DNA of 64,000 nucleotides, taken from assembly GCF_000331735.1 (NCBI RefSeq), contig NC_020126.1, positions 4,588,001 through 4,652,000 of the forward strand, written 5' to 3'. Made by a program: the position numbers and the translations under genes. A model generated the notes under the pieces. That model saw nothing but the letters and a program-made list of their open reading frames with translations. It was not told the origin of the DNA and did no database searches. The number at the start of each line of letters is the position of its first letter. Positions within the stretch are counted from its first letter, which is position 1. Positions 25,684 through 34,007 of the stretch are shown one piece after another. The stretch comes from Myxococcus stipitatus DSM 14675. GTDB taxonomy: Bacteria > Myxococcota > Myxococcia > Myxococcales > Myxococcaceae.

Positions 25684-26322
25684 TCACCCGAATCTGGGGC
25701 GAGGACGGGCCACGGTCTCAGCGGATATGTGGCCTCGCTCCAGGATGAGGCGTGGAATCCGGCTCATCGCGCTCACGGCCAGGCTCTCCAACTCGAGGGT
25801 TTTCTCCACGGCGAATCCCAGATGTTTGTACATCGGCACATTGCGCGGGTCCGCGGTCGTGAGGAACAGCGAATGTTCCGGCAGGTCCGCCTCGATGCGG
25901 CTCAAGAGCACCCGCGTGAGTCCCTGTCCCCGCGCCCCCTCCGCGACGCCAATGAACTCCAGCGTCCACATTCCCGCGGGCTTCAAGGGCTCCGTCAGCT
26001 CGAGATAGCGGAGCGTCCGTCGGACGCACTGCCATCCACAGGCACTCCCCACCGCCGCCATCCAGCGGAGCTGCTGGAAGAGCCGAGGCGGCGGCGCCGC
26101 CGGACTGACGATGGCCACCGCAAGCACCTCATCACCTCGTGTCACCGCATATCGACGGGCACCCGGCCGAGAGTCATTCAGCGTCAGCGTCGCCGTGAAC
26201 CAACGCCGCGAGATGTCCCGGTTCGCACCACAAACCCAGCGCATCCCAGGCTCATTCGCGAACGCCTGTGCCAGCACGTTCGCACACTCGGCCAGGGGCA
26301 CGTCCTCCCGAATCTCAAACAT
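25684..26322 (-). CDS. GNAT-family N-acetyltransferase
   Basis: About 212 residues from ATG 26322 (GGGGTG upstream; an in-frame GTG lies at 26331). The central ARGQGLTRVLL segment is the acetyl-CoA pyrophosphate-binding motif A (Q/R-x-x-G-x-G/A) of GNAT enzymes. MYKHLGFAVEKTLEL is the typical C-terminal beta-bulge region. The acceptor is unknown. The start overlaps the end of the membrane-protein gene upstream, making it the third gene of a TetR-membrane protein-GNAT operon. Confidence 0.82.
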   Translation of the reverse strand: MFEIREDVPLAECANVLAQAFANEPGMRWVCGANRDISRRWFTATLTLNDSRPGARRYAVTRGDEVLAVAIVSPAAPPPRLFQQLRWMAAVGSACGWQCVRRTLRYLELTEPLKPAGMWTLEFIGVAEGARGQGLTRVLLSRIEADLPEHSLFLTTADPRNVPMYKHLGFAVEKTLELESLAVSAMSRIPRLILERGHISAETVARPRPRFG

Positions 26323-26932
26323 GAGGCGCACCCCGTCGATACAGCGGAGCCTCCGGAACCAGGTGCCCCACGAGCAGCTTCAAGAAGAACAGCGGCGGAA
26401 TCCAAGCCAGCGACGGCGGAAGAGGGAACAGGGCCAGATTCACGACCAGCGCCACCATGAACGCCGCCATCGCCACCGGCCGCTTGCCCTCCGCCGGGAT
26501 GCGCTCGACGAGCACCGCGCCACAGAGCAGCAGCCCCGCGTTGACCAGACTCCAACGCCAGTCTTGCCCCAACACCAGGAACCCCACCCCCAGCAGATGC
26601 AGCAGATGCGAAGCGACAAACGCAAGCCGCGCGCGAGGATTCGCCTCGCGGTGATACCAGCGCTTGGCGGCATTCGTGGCGTTCGTCAGCACCCCCCCCA
26701 CGAGATCCAACCCGATCACCACCACCACCGCCGTCTGCAACCACGACCACGCCTCGCGCTCCGGAGCGCGCCAGATGAGCAGCCCCAGGAGACACGCCGT
26801 CACCACGCCGCCCCACGCCTCCACGGCGAACTCCACCCGGCTCTTCCCCGGGCCCATGAAGCGCTCGAGGCCCCCCGCCCAGCCGGACGGAGTCGTCGGA
26901 ATCACCCAGTCGACGTGCAAATCCTCTCTCAT
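26315..26932 (-). CDS. Hypothetical integral membrane protein
   Basis: 205 residues from ATG 26932 (GGGAGG upstream), overlapping the stop of the TetR gene by ATGA. About five hydrophobic segments are visible, including VVTACLLGLLIW, VVVVIGLDLVGGVLT, AFVASHLLHLLGVGFLVLG and AAFMVALVVNLALF. It is an inner-membrane protein without a recognised family and without transporter motifs. Its coupling to a TetR repressor and a GNAT enzyme suggests a small inducible operon. Confidence 0.75.
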   Translation of the reverse strand: MREDLHVDWVIPTTPSGWAGGLERFMGPGKSRVEFAVEAWGGVVTACLLGLLIWRAPEREAWSWLQTAVVVVIGLDLVGGVLTNATNAAKRWYHREANPRARLAFVASHLLHLLGVGFLVLGQDWRWSLVNAGLLLCGAVLVERIPAEGKRPVAMAAFMVALVVNLALFPLPPSLAWIPPLFFLKLLVGHLVPEAPLYRRGAPHV

Positions 26933-27531
26933 GTCGTTCCTCCCTGCCTGGCGCCCTTGCGCGGTGACCACAGCCCTTCCAGCAAGCTCCATGTCAGCGA
27001 CGTGTCGACAGCCGCCCCCGCGTGCATCCCTTGCAAGGCCCACGCATCCGCGGCCTGGAAGAACGCCCGAGTCACCCCCAGCAGCAGCGAGCGGTCCACG
27101 TCATTCCGGATGACCCCGAGCCGGAGCCCGTCATCCACCACGGCCTCGAACCACGCCAACCCCACCTCATCGGGCGCACCACCCGGCGCCGCCCCCAGGA
27201 GCGCGAGGTCCTCGGGGTTCTTCGCCAGATGGTCCACGAGCCGGGCACTGCTCAGCCGCAATCGCTCCCAGAACACTCGGGCCGACGGCGCGGCCTCCCA
27301 CGTCCCCAGGACCCCCAGGACCCGCGCCTTCACCTCCGAGAGCACCGTCCTCGCGAGGTCCTCCTTGCCATCGAAGTACTGATACGCCGCCGTCTTCGAG
27401 ATGCCAGCGTCCGAGATGATCTGGTTGTACGACGCACCCTCGATGCCATCCCGGGCGAAGTGGGCGCGCGCAATCGCGAGGATTTCCCGCTGCCGCTCTT
27501 TCGGCAGTCGGAGGAAGCGAGGAAGAGGCAT
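26929..27531 (-). CDS. TetR-family transcriptional regulator
   Basis: 200 residues from ATG 27531 (MPLPRFLRLPKERQ), or 218 from GTG 27585. The N-terminal helix-turn-helix is clear: ILAIARAHFARDGIEGASYNQII followed by AGISKTAAYQYFDGKEDL, with the TetR recognition-helix pattern. The C-terminal helical domain should bind an inducer. A perfect 19-base palindrome ends directly before ATG 27531, where a ribosome site would sit. Initiation is therefore either leaderless at 27531 or upstream at 27585. It likely represses its own operon with the membrane protein and acetyltransferase genes. Confidence 0.88.
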   Translation of the reverse strand: MPLPRFLRLPKERQREILAIARAHFARDGIEGASYNQIISDAGISKTAAYQYFDGKEDLARTVLSEVKARVLGVLGTWEAAPSARVFWERLRLSSARLVDHLAKNPEDLALLGAAPGGAPDEVGLAWFEAVVDDGLRLGVIRNDVDRSLLLGVTRAFFQAADAWALQGMHAGAAVDTSLTWSLLEGLWSPRKGARQGGTT

Positions 27532-27550
27532 GGTGTACCAGTGGTACACC
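27532..27550. promoter_or_regulatory. Palindromic operator candidate for the TetR gene
   Basis: GGTGTACCA, one central base, TGGTACACC: a perfect 19-base inverted repeat touching the start codon at 27531. Size and symmetry are typical of TetR operators. Upstream on the coding strand, TTGCGG lies 17 bases before TACCAC inside the repeat, so bound repressor would cover the -10 region. Autoregulation is inferred. Confidence 0.6.
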
Positions 27551-27692
27551 CTATCGGTACGCACCGCAAGTGCCCCTGTCTTCACTCGAGCCCGTGACGC
27601 AGGGGACGAGGCCCCGGGCGCTCGCCCGCGTGTCGGCTCTCTCGTCCTGTCGTGCCTACCCTTTCGGCGGACCTGGTCATGGGAGGTGAGAG

Positions 27693-27956
27693 GTGTCGCG
27701 AACGCACTGGACCTGGCTGACGGTGGCGGGCCTTGGGATGGCGCTGGGTGCCTTCCCCGGGTGCGAGGATGAGCAGTCGCGCGAGGCGGGCCGCCAGGTG
27801 GGGAAGGCGGCGAAGGATGTGCGCGAAGGGGCGCGAGAGGCCGCCGAGGACGTGAAGTCCGCGAGCGAGCAGGCGGCCGAGGGCTTCAAGGAAGGGATGG
27901 GAGGCTCCGGCTCGCCGCCCGACGCGGGGACACCGGACGCCTCGGGTCACCGGTAA
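27693..27956 (+). CDS. Small helical lipoprotein
   Basis: 87 residues from GTG 27693, preceded by GGGAGGTGAG. The signal peptide ends in a lipobox-like GAFPGC (Cys24). The mature part is a charged amphipathic helix with Ala-Lys-Glu-rich 11-residue periodicity (EAGRQVGKAAKDVREGAREAAEDVKS), like LEA or apolipoprotein-type repeats, then a Pro/Asp tail. Predicted envelope stress or structural lipoprotein; function unknown. Divergent from the TetR gene. Confidence 0.65.
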   Translation: MSRTHWTWLTVAGLGMALGAFPGCEDEQSREAGRQVGKAAKDVREGAREAAEDVKSASEQAAEGFKEGMGGSGSPPDAGTPDASGHR

Positions 27957-28089
27957 CGTTGGCTGGACGACCGCTGCGTCTCGATGTCGGCATCTTCTCG
28001 CTGATGGTGCCGAGGCCGGTGTGGCACGTTGCCGCGGGCGGGGCGTCAGGGTGACGCCTCGCGGCCATGAAGCGGCTGCTGGGGGCCTC

Positions 28090-28830
28090 ATGAGCGAGCT
28101 GGAATTGGAGAAGGTCTATCGCCGGGGCGAGGTGTCCCCGGGTGTGCGGCGCGTCCAGGAATGGCTGACGCTGAATGGCTTTGCCGTCGCCGTCGATGGG
28201 GACTTCGGCCCCGCGACGGAAGCGGCGCTCAAGCGCTTCCAGGCGAAGACGGGGCTGCCCGTCACGGGCGTCGCCGACGCGGCCACCTTCGCGCGGCTGT
28301 CCGCCTCACTGCGGTCCGCGCTCGGGCAGCTCGCCCCCGAGGGCCGCTCCCTGGGCGAGCTGACCGTGGCGTACGCCGCGCAGCACCTGCGCCACCTTCC
28401 GCGCGAGGTGGGAGGGCGTAATCGAGGCCCGTGGGTGCGGCTGTATCTGGACGGACATGAAGGCGAGTCCTGGTGCTGGTCCGCCGGCTTCGCGACCTAT
28501 TGCTTGCATCAGGCCGCGAGGACGCTGGGCGTGGAGATGCCCGTGGAGCGGACCTTCTCGAGCGACCTGCTGGCCGCGCAGAGCCGCGTGCGCGAGCGTT
28601 TCCTGTCCACGCTGAGCGCGCCCCCGGACCGCATCCTCATCCGGCCCGGAAGCCTCTTCCTGCGGCGCAGGACTCGAGGCGACTGGGTCCAGGCGGGCAT
28701 CGTCACCGAGGTGGATGAGGAGACCTTCCAGACCATCGAGGCCAACACGAACGACGAGGGGACCCACGAGGGCCACGAAGTCTGCGCCCGGACGCGGGGC
28801 TTCAAGAGCGTGGACTTCGTTCTCGTGTGA
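28090..28830 (+). CDS. Peptidoglycan-binding protein with CHAP-like domain
   Basis: 246 residues from ATG 28090. Residues about 15-72 are a peptidoglycan-binding domain (GVRRVQEWLTLNG, VDGDFGPATEAALKRFQ). Residues about 115-245 look like a CHAP amidase/peptidase fold, with C129 in ESWCWSAGFATYC at the nucleophile position and a terminal IEANTNDEG. The strand that normally carries the catalytic His (usually H-V-G-I-V) reads V-Q201-A-G-I-V here, so the His is replaced and catalysis is doubtful. There is no obvious signal peptide. It overlaps the convergent EEP-family gene by 29 bases. Confidence 0.72.
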   Translation: MSELELEKVYRRGEVSPGVRRVQEWLTLNGFAVAVDGDFGPATEAALKRFQAKTGLPVTGVADAATFARLSASLRSALGQLAPEGRSLGELTVAYAAQHLRHLPREVGGRNRGPWVRLYLDGHEGESWCWSAGFATYCLHQAARTLGVEMPVERTFSSDLLAAQSRVRERFLSTLSAPPDRILIRPGSLFLRRRTRGDWVQAGIVTEVDEETFQTIEANTNDEGTHEGHEVCARTRGFKSVDFVLV

Positions 28831-30076
28831 GGGATGCCGAGGACACGGCGCGCGGAGTGTAGTGCGCCACCACGGGCTGGTGGTCCGAGGACTCGGTGCT
28901 CCGGTCGACCTCGAAGAGGATGGGCTCCAGCTCGGGGCTCGCGTAGAGGTTGTCGAAGCGCTTGCCCGTGGCGGGAACGACGCCGGACTCGTCTGGAAGA
29001 GACGAGAGCGTGGCGCTGTCGGCGATGTCCTGCAATCGCAGCCAGTGCTCGCTGCCGCGCGCCACCTTGCCGGAGCGCAGCTCGGTGAGCGCCTGCTTGG
29101 GGGTCATCACCGCGCCGCCTGGCAGGCGCACCCGCGTGGCCGCCGCGTGGGCGATGGTCTCCGGCAGGCCTTGCTCCATCACATGGAGCTCATGTCGCAG
29201 CCGAGGGTCCGCGATGTTCCCCACGCCGTGGTCGCCGACGCTGGCGTGAGGCTCGCCGTAGCGCACGGCGTACTCTTCCACCGTGTCCGTGTCGTCGTAG
29301 GACTTGAGGTGGGCCATCAGCCAGGAGCCGCCGCGCTTGATGGCGGTGTTCGCGTTGAAGTCGCCGAGCGCGATGGCGTGGGGGACCTTCCGGTGGCGCA
29401 GCAGCGTGTTGAGTTGCCGCAGGTTGTGCGCGTTGATGCCCGAGTCCCCCAGCGCGTGGTGCACGTTGTAGAGGGCGACAGGAAGGCCCGAGACCTCCAG
29501 ATGGACGCGGAGCGAGCCCCGGTCCTCGACGAGCTCGAACGGGTCTCCGCCCCGCCGCTGGATGGCCGAGGCGCGCTCGGCGTCGGAGAGGACATACGTG
29601 TGGTGGGTGGCCTCCAGCAGGGGATGGCGCGAGAGGAACGCCTTGCCATTGATGAGCCGCGCCCCCGGACCCCCGTCGTGTCCGAAGTAGGCGAGGTGAA
29701 AGCCATACCGCGATGACAGCAGCACGGAGATGGGGACGTTGGCCTCCTGGAGCCCGATGACGTCTGGCATCCGTCCCTCGGCCTCCAGCGCATCGAAGTA
29801 CGCGAGCAGGGCCTCCCGTCGCTGCCCCCCGAGCAGGATGTTGAACGTCATGACGGTGAGGCCGGGGCCCCGCGGAGGTCGGACGTCGGGATTGCGGACG
29901 ACCAGCGTCCGGCCGTCCCCCAGCTTCCTCTCCGTCGACGGCAACGTGAAGGCGTCGAGGCTCGGCAGGACGAGCGTCGGGTCCTCGCGAGGATGCGGCT
30001 CATCGGAAGGCGTGGCCATGCGGCCGAGCAGCGGGCCCACGCCCGGCAGGTGCTCCAGGACCTCGGGCACCTTCAT
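28802..30076 (-). CDS. Endonuclease/exonuclease/phosphatase-family protein
   Basis: 424 residues from ATG 30076 (GGGAGG upstream). The EEP fold is identified by TVMTFNILLGG, the metal-binding Glu in GLQEAN, VALYNVHHALG, the GDFNAN motif and the C-terminal SDHQPVVAH. These are the residues of DNase I-like phosphodiesterases, including nucleases, sphingomyelinases and inositol phosphatases; the substrate cannot be resolved. No signal peptide. The first ~75 residues are specific to this protein. Confidence 0.83.
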   Translation of the reverse strand: MKVPEVLEHLPGVGPLLGRMATPSDEPHPREDPTLVLPSLDAFTLPSTERKLGDGRTLVVRNPDVRPPRGPGLTVMTFNILLGGQRREALLAYFDALEAEGRMPDVIGLQEANVPISVLLSSRYGFHLAYFGHDGGPGARLINGKAFLSRHPLLEATHHTYVLSDAERASAIQRRGGDPFELVEDRGSLRVHLEVSGLPVALYNVHHALGDSGINAHNLRQLNTLLRHRKVPHAIALGDFNANTAIKRGGSWLMAHLKSYDDTDTVEEYAVRYGEPHASVGDHGVGNIADPRLRHELHVMEQGLPETIAHAAATRVRLPGGAVMTPKQALTELRSGKVARGSEHWLRLQDIADSATLSSLPDESGVVPATGKRFDNLYASPELEPILFEVDRSTESSDHQPVVAHYTPRAVSSASLTRERSPRS

Positions 30077-30228
30077 ACGGCCTCCCAGCGGGAGTGCCTC
30101 GAGCGGGGGGCGCACAGCGATGAATCGAGCGGGCGAGCGGCGGTATCCACCGAACCTCCTGAGTGCCCTCAAGTTCGGTGCGCACCCGCGGACCCGCCAG
30201 GGGAGAGCCCCCGGCGAGACAGGGGCCG

Positions 30229-30248
30229 GCCCTCCTCGGCAGGAGGGC
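30229..30248 (-). terminator. Hairpin terminator candidate after the collagen-like gene
   Basis: GCCCTCCT (30229-30236) and AGGAGGGC (30241-30248) form a perfect 8-base stem with a 4-base loop, 19 bases beyond the stop of the minus-strand collagen-like gene. There is no T-run after it, so the strength is uncertain. Confidence 0.42.
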
Positions 30249-30267
30249 AGCCGGGCTCCGCGGTCGA

Positions 30268-30951
30268 CTACTGACGTCGCTCCAGGTGGAGCGGCGCGCG
30301 GAACGGAACGACAGGCGGCGTCAGCTGCTGCGTGGCTGGCAGCAGGAAGCCGTTGCTTTGGGACTCGCTGCCCCCGGGGTTGGTCTGACAGGTGCCATCC
30401 GGAAAGAGCACGGAGCGATAGACGAAGGCGACGGTGGGCGCGGCATCCGGGCGCACGACGAAGCCACCCCTTGGATGTTTCAAGACCCGGCGCGGCAGGT
30501 AGAACGACGTGGCGTAACCCTGTCCCGCGCAGTCGACGTCTGTGAAATACAGGGAGATGGAGCTCCCGGAGGTCTTGAGGGTGTCTGCGTCGAAGAGCCA
30601 GAGGCGCCCGGCGTCGTCGGGCCAGATGCCGAGGTAGACATCGGCGTCGACCTCCCGCCCGTCCGCGTCCACGTAGAAGTAGTTCGATGAGCCGGGCTCA
30701 CCCTGCGGGCCCTGGACGCCGGTGGCGCCCGGGAGCCCTTGGACACCCGGTGCGCCCTGGGGGCCTGGGGCTCCCACGTCACCCCTGGGGCCCGCAGGGC
30801 CTTGAGGCCCCGCAAGACCGTGCGGGCCAGCCGGGCCCCGCGGACCGTCGGACCCCTGGGGGCCCTGGGGTCCTATCTCCCCTTGCTCACCGGTTTTGGT
30901 GCAGGCGGATACCACCACGACAAGAAGTGTCAGGAATAGCGCTTTGGGCAT
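30268..30951 (-). CDS. Collagen-like repeat lipoprotein
   Basis: 227 residues from ATG 30951. A signal peptide with lipobox ([13 protein letters not shown]) is followed by about 60 residues of uninterrupted Gly-x-y triplets ([13 protein letters not shown] to GPQGEPG, roughly residues 22-84). The globular C-terminal domain (about 90-227) contains [16 protein letters not shown] and two Cys. Bacterial collagen-like proteins trimerise into surface fibres; here a lipid-anchored stalk bearing a head is likely. A similar small domain after Gly-x-y repeats is common in Myxococcota. The ribosome site is weak. Confidence 0.82.
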   Translation of the reverse strand: MPKALFLTLLVVVVSACTKTGEQGEIGPQGPQGSDGPRGPAGPHGLAGPQGPAGPRGDVGAPGPQGAPGVQGLPGATGVQGPQGEPGSSNYFYVDADGREVDADVYLGIWPDDAGRLWLFDADTLKTSGSSISLYFTDVDCAGQGYATSFYLPRRVLKHPRGGFVVRPDAAPTVAFVYRSVLFPDGTCQTNPGGSESQSNGFLLPATQQLTPPVVPFRAPLHLERRQ

Positions 30952-31233
30952 ACAGGTAATGATACCGATAATCCGGGCTTCAGATACGGATTGAGAGCGC
31001 TCCCTGTTCAATGTCAGTGATTCCACCCCGCAGGAAGTGCGTCTCTGTTACACGCGACACGTCCCGAGCGTTCGTGGGTTGAACTCAATCACTGTCTTTT
31101 CAACACATGCCGCCGAAGCCACGGAGCCGTCCGGGCCCGTGGGCGGAAGCGGGCCCGGCCTCGGGCACGAGGGGAAGGCTGGAAGACCCGAAGGCGTCGG
31201 CGTCACCGCACCAAAAGTGGTACACTGAACACA

Positions 31234-32043
31234 ATGACGGTGCGCCTTCTCGGGGTCGTTCTTCTTGGAGTCTCAGCCTGCGCGACCACCTCCCAGGCGG
31301 ACGCGTACACCGGTCCAGGGTCCTGCGAGCAGGGCGCGGAGCTGCCGTGCGCGGAGTGGGGCGCGAAGCTGCTGCGCGAAGGCGACCGGCCCCGCGCCAT
31401 CGAGGCCTTCGGCAAGTCCTGTGAGACGGGGAACCTGTCGAGCTGCATGACGGAGGGACAGCTGCGCAAGGAGGCCGGCGACTACTCCGGCGCGGTGAAG
31501 CCCCTGCTCAAGGTGTACGAGACGGACGACGCGCGGGCCGCCGAGGCCCTCGCCGAAGTCTACGACGCGCGCGGAGGCGTCGGGGACCGTGAGGCCGCCA
31601 AGGACCTCCGGCATGCGGCGCCCGCGCTCAACAAGCCGGCCACGGAAGTGATGTACGCATTCCGAGCCACGACCGAGCACGGGGCCCGAGGCGAGCTGTC
31701 CTTCAACCTCCAACCCATGGCGTTCCTCGACCGGAGGCTCGGCTTTGGCGCCAACGTCGTCCTGGGCGGAGGGCGCTCGGCGGAGTTCAACGGCACCTTC
31801 GCCTATCAGCACTACGTCTCGGACTGGCTCGTCCCCTACGGCAAGATGATGCTCGGGACGATGCAGCGGGGGGACTACCACGCCATGAACATGGGCGGGG
31901 AGGTTGGAGGGAAGCTCTGCCTGGAGGACATCGGCCACCTGAACATGGCGCTGGGCGTGAGCCGTGGCAGCGGGGGCTACTTCTCCATCGGCATTGGCAT
32001 CAACGGCATCATCGCCCTCGCGATCCTGGCGGAGATGCGCTGA
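31234..32043 (+). CDS. Lipoprotein with TPR/Sel1-like segment
   Basis: 269 residues from ATG 31234. The signal peptide has lipobox GVSACATT (Cys16). Residues about 30-110 contain repeat-like helices with paired Cys (GSCEQGAELPCAEWGAKLL, FGKSCETGNLSSCM), as in cysteine-rich Sel1-type repeats of secreted proteins. The C-terminal half is beta-rich (FNLQPMAFLDRRLGFGANVVLGGG, YFSIGIGINGIIALAI) and may be a small outer-membrane or surface beta structure. No usual ribosome site precedes the ATG; TACACT ends 7 bases before it, so a leaderless transcript is possible. Confidence 0.65.
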   Translation: MTVRLLGVVLLGVSACATTSQADAYTGPGSCEQGAELPCAEWGAKLLREGDRPRAIEAFGKSCETGNLSSCMTEGQLRKEAGDYSGAVKPLLKVYETDDARAAEALAEVYDARGGVGDREAAKDLRHAAPALNKPATEVMYAFRATTEHGARGELSFNLQPMAFLDRRLGFGANVVLGGGRSAEFNGTFAYQHYVSDWLVPYGKMMLGTMQRGDYHAMNMGGEVGGKLCLEDIGHLNMALGVSRGSGGYFSIGIGINGIIALAILAEMR

Positions 32044-32175
32044 GCGGCGCCGGGTCGCTGGCGACGCCACGAGGTGCACGCGCGCGCCTCCGAATCACCG
32101 GGCAATGACTGTTTGACTCGCTTGGTGGCGCGTCCCTAGCATCGTGTGAATTCTGGCGGGGGATTCATCACTCAC

Positions 32176-32997
32176 ATGCAGGCCACGGTGGAGTCTCCTG
32201 GGTATCTCTCCCAGGGCGAGGACTCTCTTTACTTCGTTCATCACGCCGCGCTCACCGAGCGCAGGGCGGCGGTGTTGCTCGCGGGGCCGTTGGGCCTGGA
32301 GCGGGAGCACGGCTACGTCGTCTGGGTTCGCTGGGCGCGTCACCTCGCGGCCCGGGGTGTGGACGTGCTGCGCTTGGACTACCGAGGCTGTGGCGAGAGC
32401 ACGGGGCGCTTCGATGAGGCGACCTTCCCGCGTTGGGAGGAGGACTTGCGCACGGGCCTGGATCATCTGCGCAACCTGTGTCCGGGCGTGCCGCTCATGG
32501 TGCATGGGCTGCGGCTGGGGGCGCTCCTGGCCGCGCGCGTGTTCCGGACGGAGCGCGTGGACGGGCTGCTGATGTGGGATCCCCCGGAGTCGGGACAGAC
32601 ACACCTGCTGGAGGTCCTTCGCCGCAAGGTGGCCGCGGACAACCTGGAGGGCACGGGAGGGCAGGCGCGCTCCCGCGAGGACTACGTGGCGGCGCTGGAG
32701 GCGGGGCGCACGGTGGAGGTGGAGGGGCTCGGGTGGTCTCGCGGGCTGTGGCGTAGCGCGGAAGGTTACTCACTGGCGCTTCCGGACAGGGAGGAGCCTC
32801 GGCCGTGGCGGGTGGTCCATCTGGATGGCCGCCCGGCGGAGCGGTTCCTCGTGCCGGAGCGCAGCCACTCGGTCCGCGCGCCGAGGCCGTTCTTCTGGAC
32901 CACGAGCAATCGGCTTTTGCCGGAGCTGACGAACCTCTATGAGGACGGCGTGAGCTTCATCGCGAAGACCTCGGTGCCGTTGGAGGCTCGGCCATGA
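32176..32997 (+). CDS. Alpha/beta hydrolase, exosortase-associated hydrolase 2-like
   Basis: 273 residues from ATG 32176 (GTG 32146 is an in-frame alternative). Alpha/beta-hydrolase fold: LRLDYRGCGEST corresponds to the D-Y-R-G-x-G-x-S strand-loop. The nucleophile elbow reads HGLRLGALLA, with Arg where Ser is expected. I recall the same L-R-x-G elbow in the family named exosortase A system-associated hydrolase 2, but no exosortase lies in this window. Its stop overlaps the start of the next hydrolase gene (ATGA), so the two are translated together. Confidence 0.7.
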   Translation: MQATVESPGYLSQGEDSLYFVHHAALTERRAAVLLAGPLGLEREHGYVVWVRWARHLAARGVDVLRLDYRGCGESTGRFDEATFPRWEEDLRTGLDHLRNLCPGVPLMVHGLRLGALLAARVFRTERVDGLLMWDPPESGQTHLLEVLRRKVAADNLEGTGGQARSREDYVAALEAGRTVEVEGLGWSRGLWRSAEGYSLALPDREEPRPWRVVHLDGRPAERFLVPERSHSVRAPRPFFWTTSNRLLPELTNLYEDGVSFIAKTSVPLEARP

Positions 32998-33986
32998 GGG
33001 TGCTGCTCCAACTCGACGTGAAGGGCCATCGGCTGTGGGGGACGTACCATCCTCCCGCGCCGGGGACGCGTCGCTCGGTGGGCGTGCTCTTCCTGAACCC
33101 CGGCCATGTGCCCCGCACGGGACATGGTGGCCTGTCGACCCGGGCCGCGGAGCAGCTCTCGGCGAAGGGCTTCCCGTGCTTTCGCGTGGACCTGCCTGGG
33201 TTGGGGGACTCGGACGGCGTGTTGCCGGAGACGACGTCGGAGCTCTACCAGCACGTCTGCAATGGCGGCTTCGTGGACGTGGCCAACGCGGTGAGGGCCG
33301 AGCTCCAGCGCCGCTACGCCCTGGACGGGATGCTGCTGGGCGGGCTGTGCGGCGCGGCGACGACGTCGCTGTACCTGGCGGACCGTGAGCCCCAGGGCGT
33401 GCTCGGCCTCTTCATGTTCGAGCCCGAGTTCTACCTCTCCGAGCAGGAGGCGGTGGGCGTGGCGGGGGAGGGCGTGAGGGACGAGGCCGAGGCGGAGCAC
33501 TCGCGACTGTCATTGAAGCGCGTGACGTCGAAGCTCTTCTCGTACTGGGGCTGGATGCGGATGCTGACCCGGGAGAACGAGTACGCGCGGCTGTTCAGGT
33601 ACGTGCCGTTCCCGCGTCAGCGCCTGTTGGACCTGCTCATGGATTGGGATTCGCTCCCCGCGGTGGCCAATGTGCCGCTGGTGCGTGCGTGGCAGCGCGT
33701 GGTGGAGCGAGGGCTGCCCGTGCTGGTCATCACCGCGGAAGGGAAGCTGCGGGATGTGTTCTTCGACCGCATCCATCGCTCGGCGTTGGCGGGGCTGCGG
33801 CACTCGAACCTGACGCGGACGCGGCTGCGGGGCACCAATCACATCTTCACCACGGGGGGCGCCATCGACACGTGTGTGGCGCACCTCGCGCAGTGGGCCA
33901 CGGCGCACTTCCCAGGAGGTGCGTCGAGCCACCTCCCCGTCATGCCCGGAGCCATGCGTCAGGGCGCGGAGCGCGTGGCGAGCTGA
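32994..33986 (+). CDS. Alpha/beta hydrolase, exosortase-associated hydrolase 1-like
   Basis: 330 residues, ATG 32994 overlapping the stop of the previous hydrolase. FRVDLPGLGDSDG matches the alpha/beta-hydrolase loop after strand 4, and the nucleophile elbow is LLGGLCGAATT, with Cys instead of Ser. GTNHIFTTGG near the end could hold the catalytic His. Pairing of one Arg-elbow and one Cys-elbow hydrolase recalls the two hydrolases of exosortase/EPS loci. Substrate unknown; it might be a thioester or acyl intermediate in polysaccharide export (inference). Confidence 0.7.
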   Translation: MRVLLQLDVKGHRLWGTYHPPAPGTRRSVGVLFLNPGHVPRTGHGGLSTRAAEQLSAKGFPCFRVDLPGLGDSDGVLPETTSELYQHVCNGGFVDVANAVRAELQRRYALDGMLLGGLCGAATTSLYLADREPQGVLGLFMFEPEFYLSEQEAVGVAGEGVRDEAEAEHSRLSLKRVTSKLFSYWGWMRMLTRENEYARLFRYVPFPRQRLLDLLMDWDSLPAVANVPLVRAWQRVVERGLPVLVITAEGKLRDVFFDRIHRSALAGLRHSNLTRTRLRGTNHIFTTGGAIDTCVAHLAQWATAHFPGGASSHLPVMPGAMRQGAERVAS

Positions 33987-34007
33987 GCCCCGCGCTCACC
34001 GCGCGCC

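Noticed and set aside
27582..28091. Minus-strand frame of 169 codons
   Set aside because: Antisense to the small lipoprotein at 27693, which has a proper start, signal and lipobox.
32994..33986. Exosortase/PEP-CTERM locus
   Set aside because: The two hydrolases recall such loci, but no exosortase, PEP-CTERM motif or EPS gene is present.
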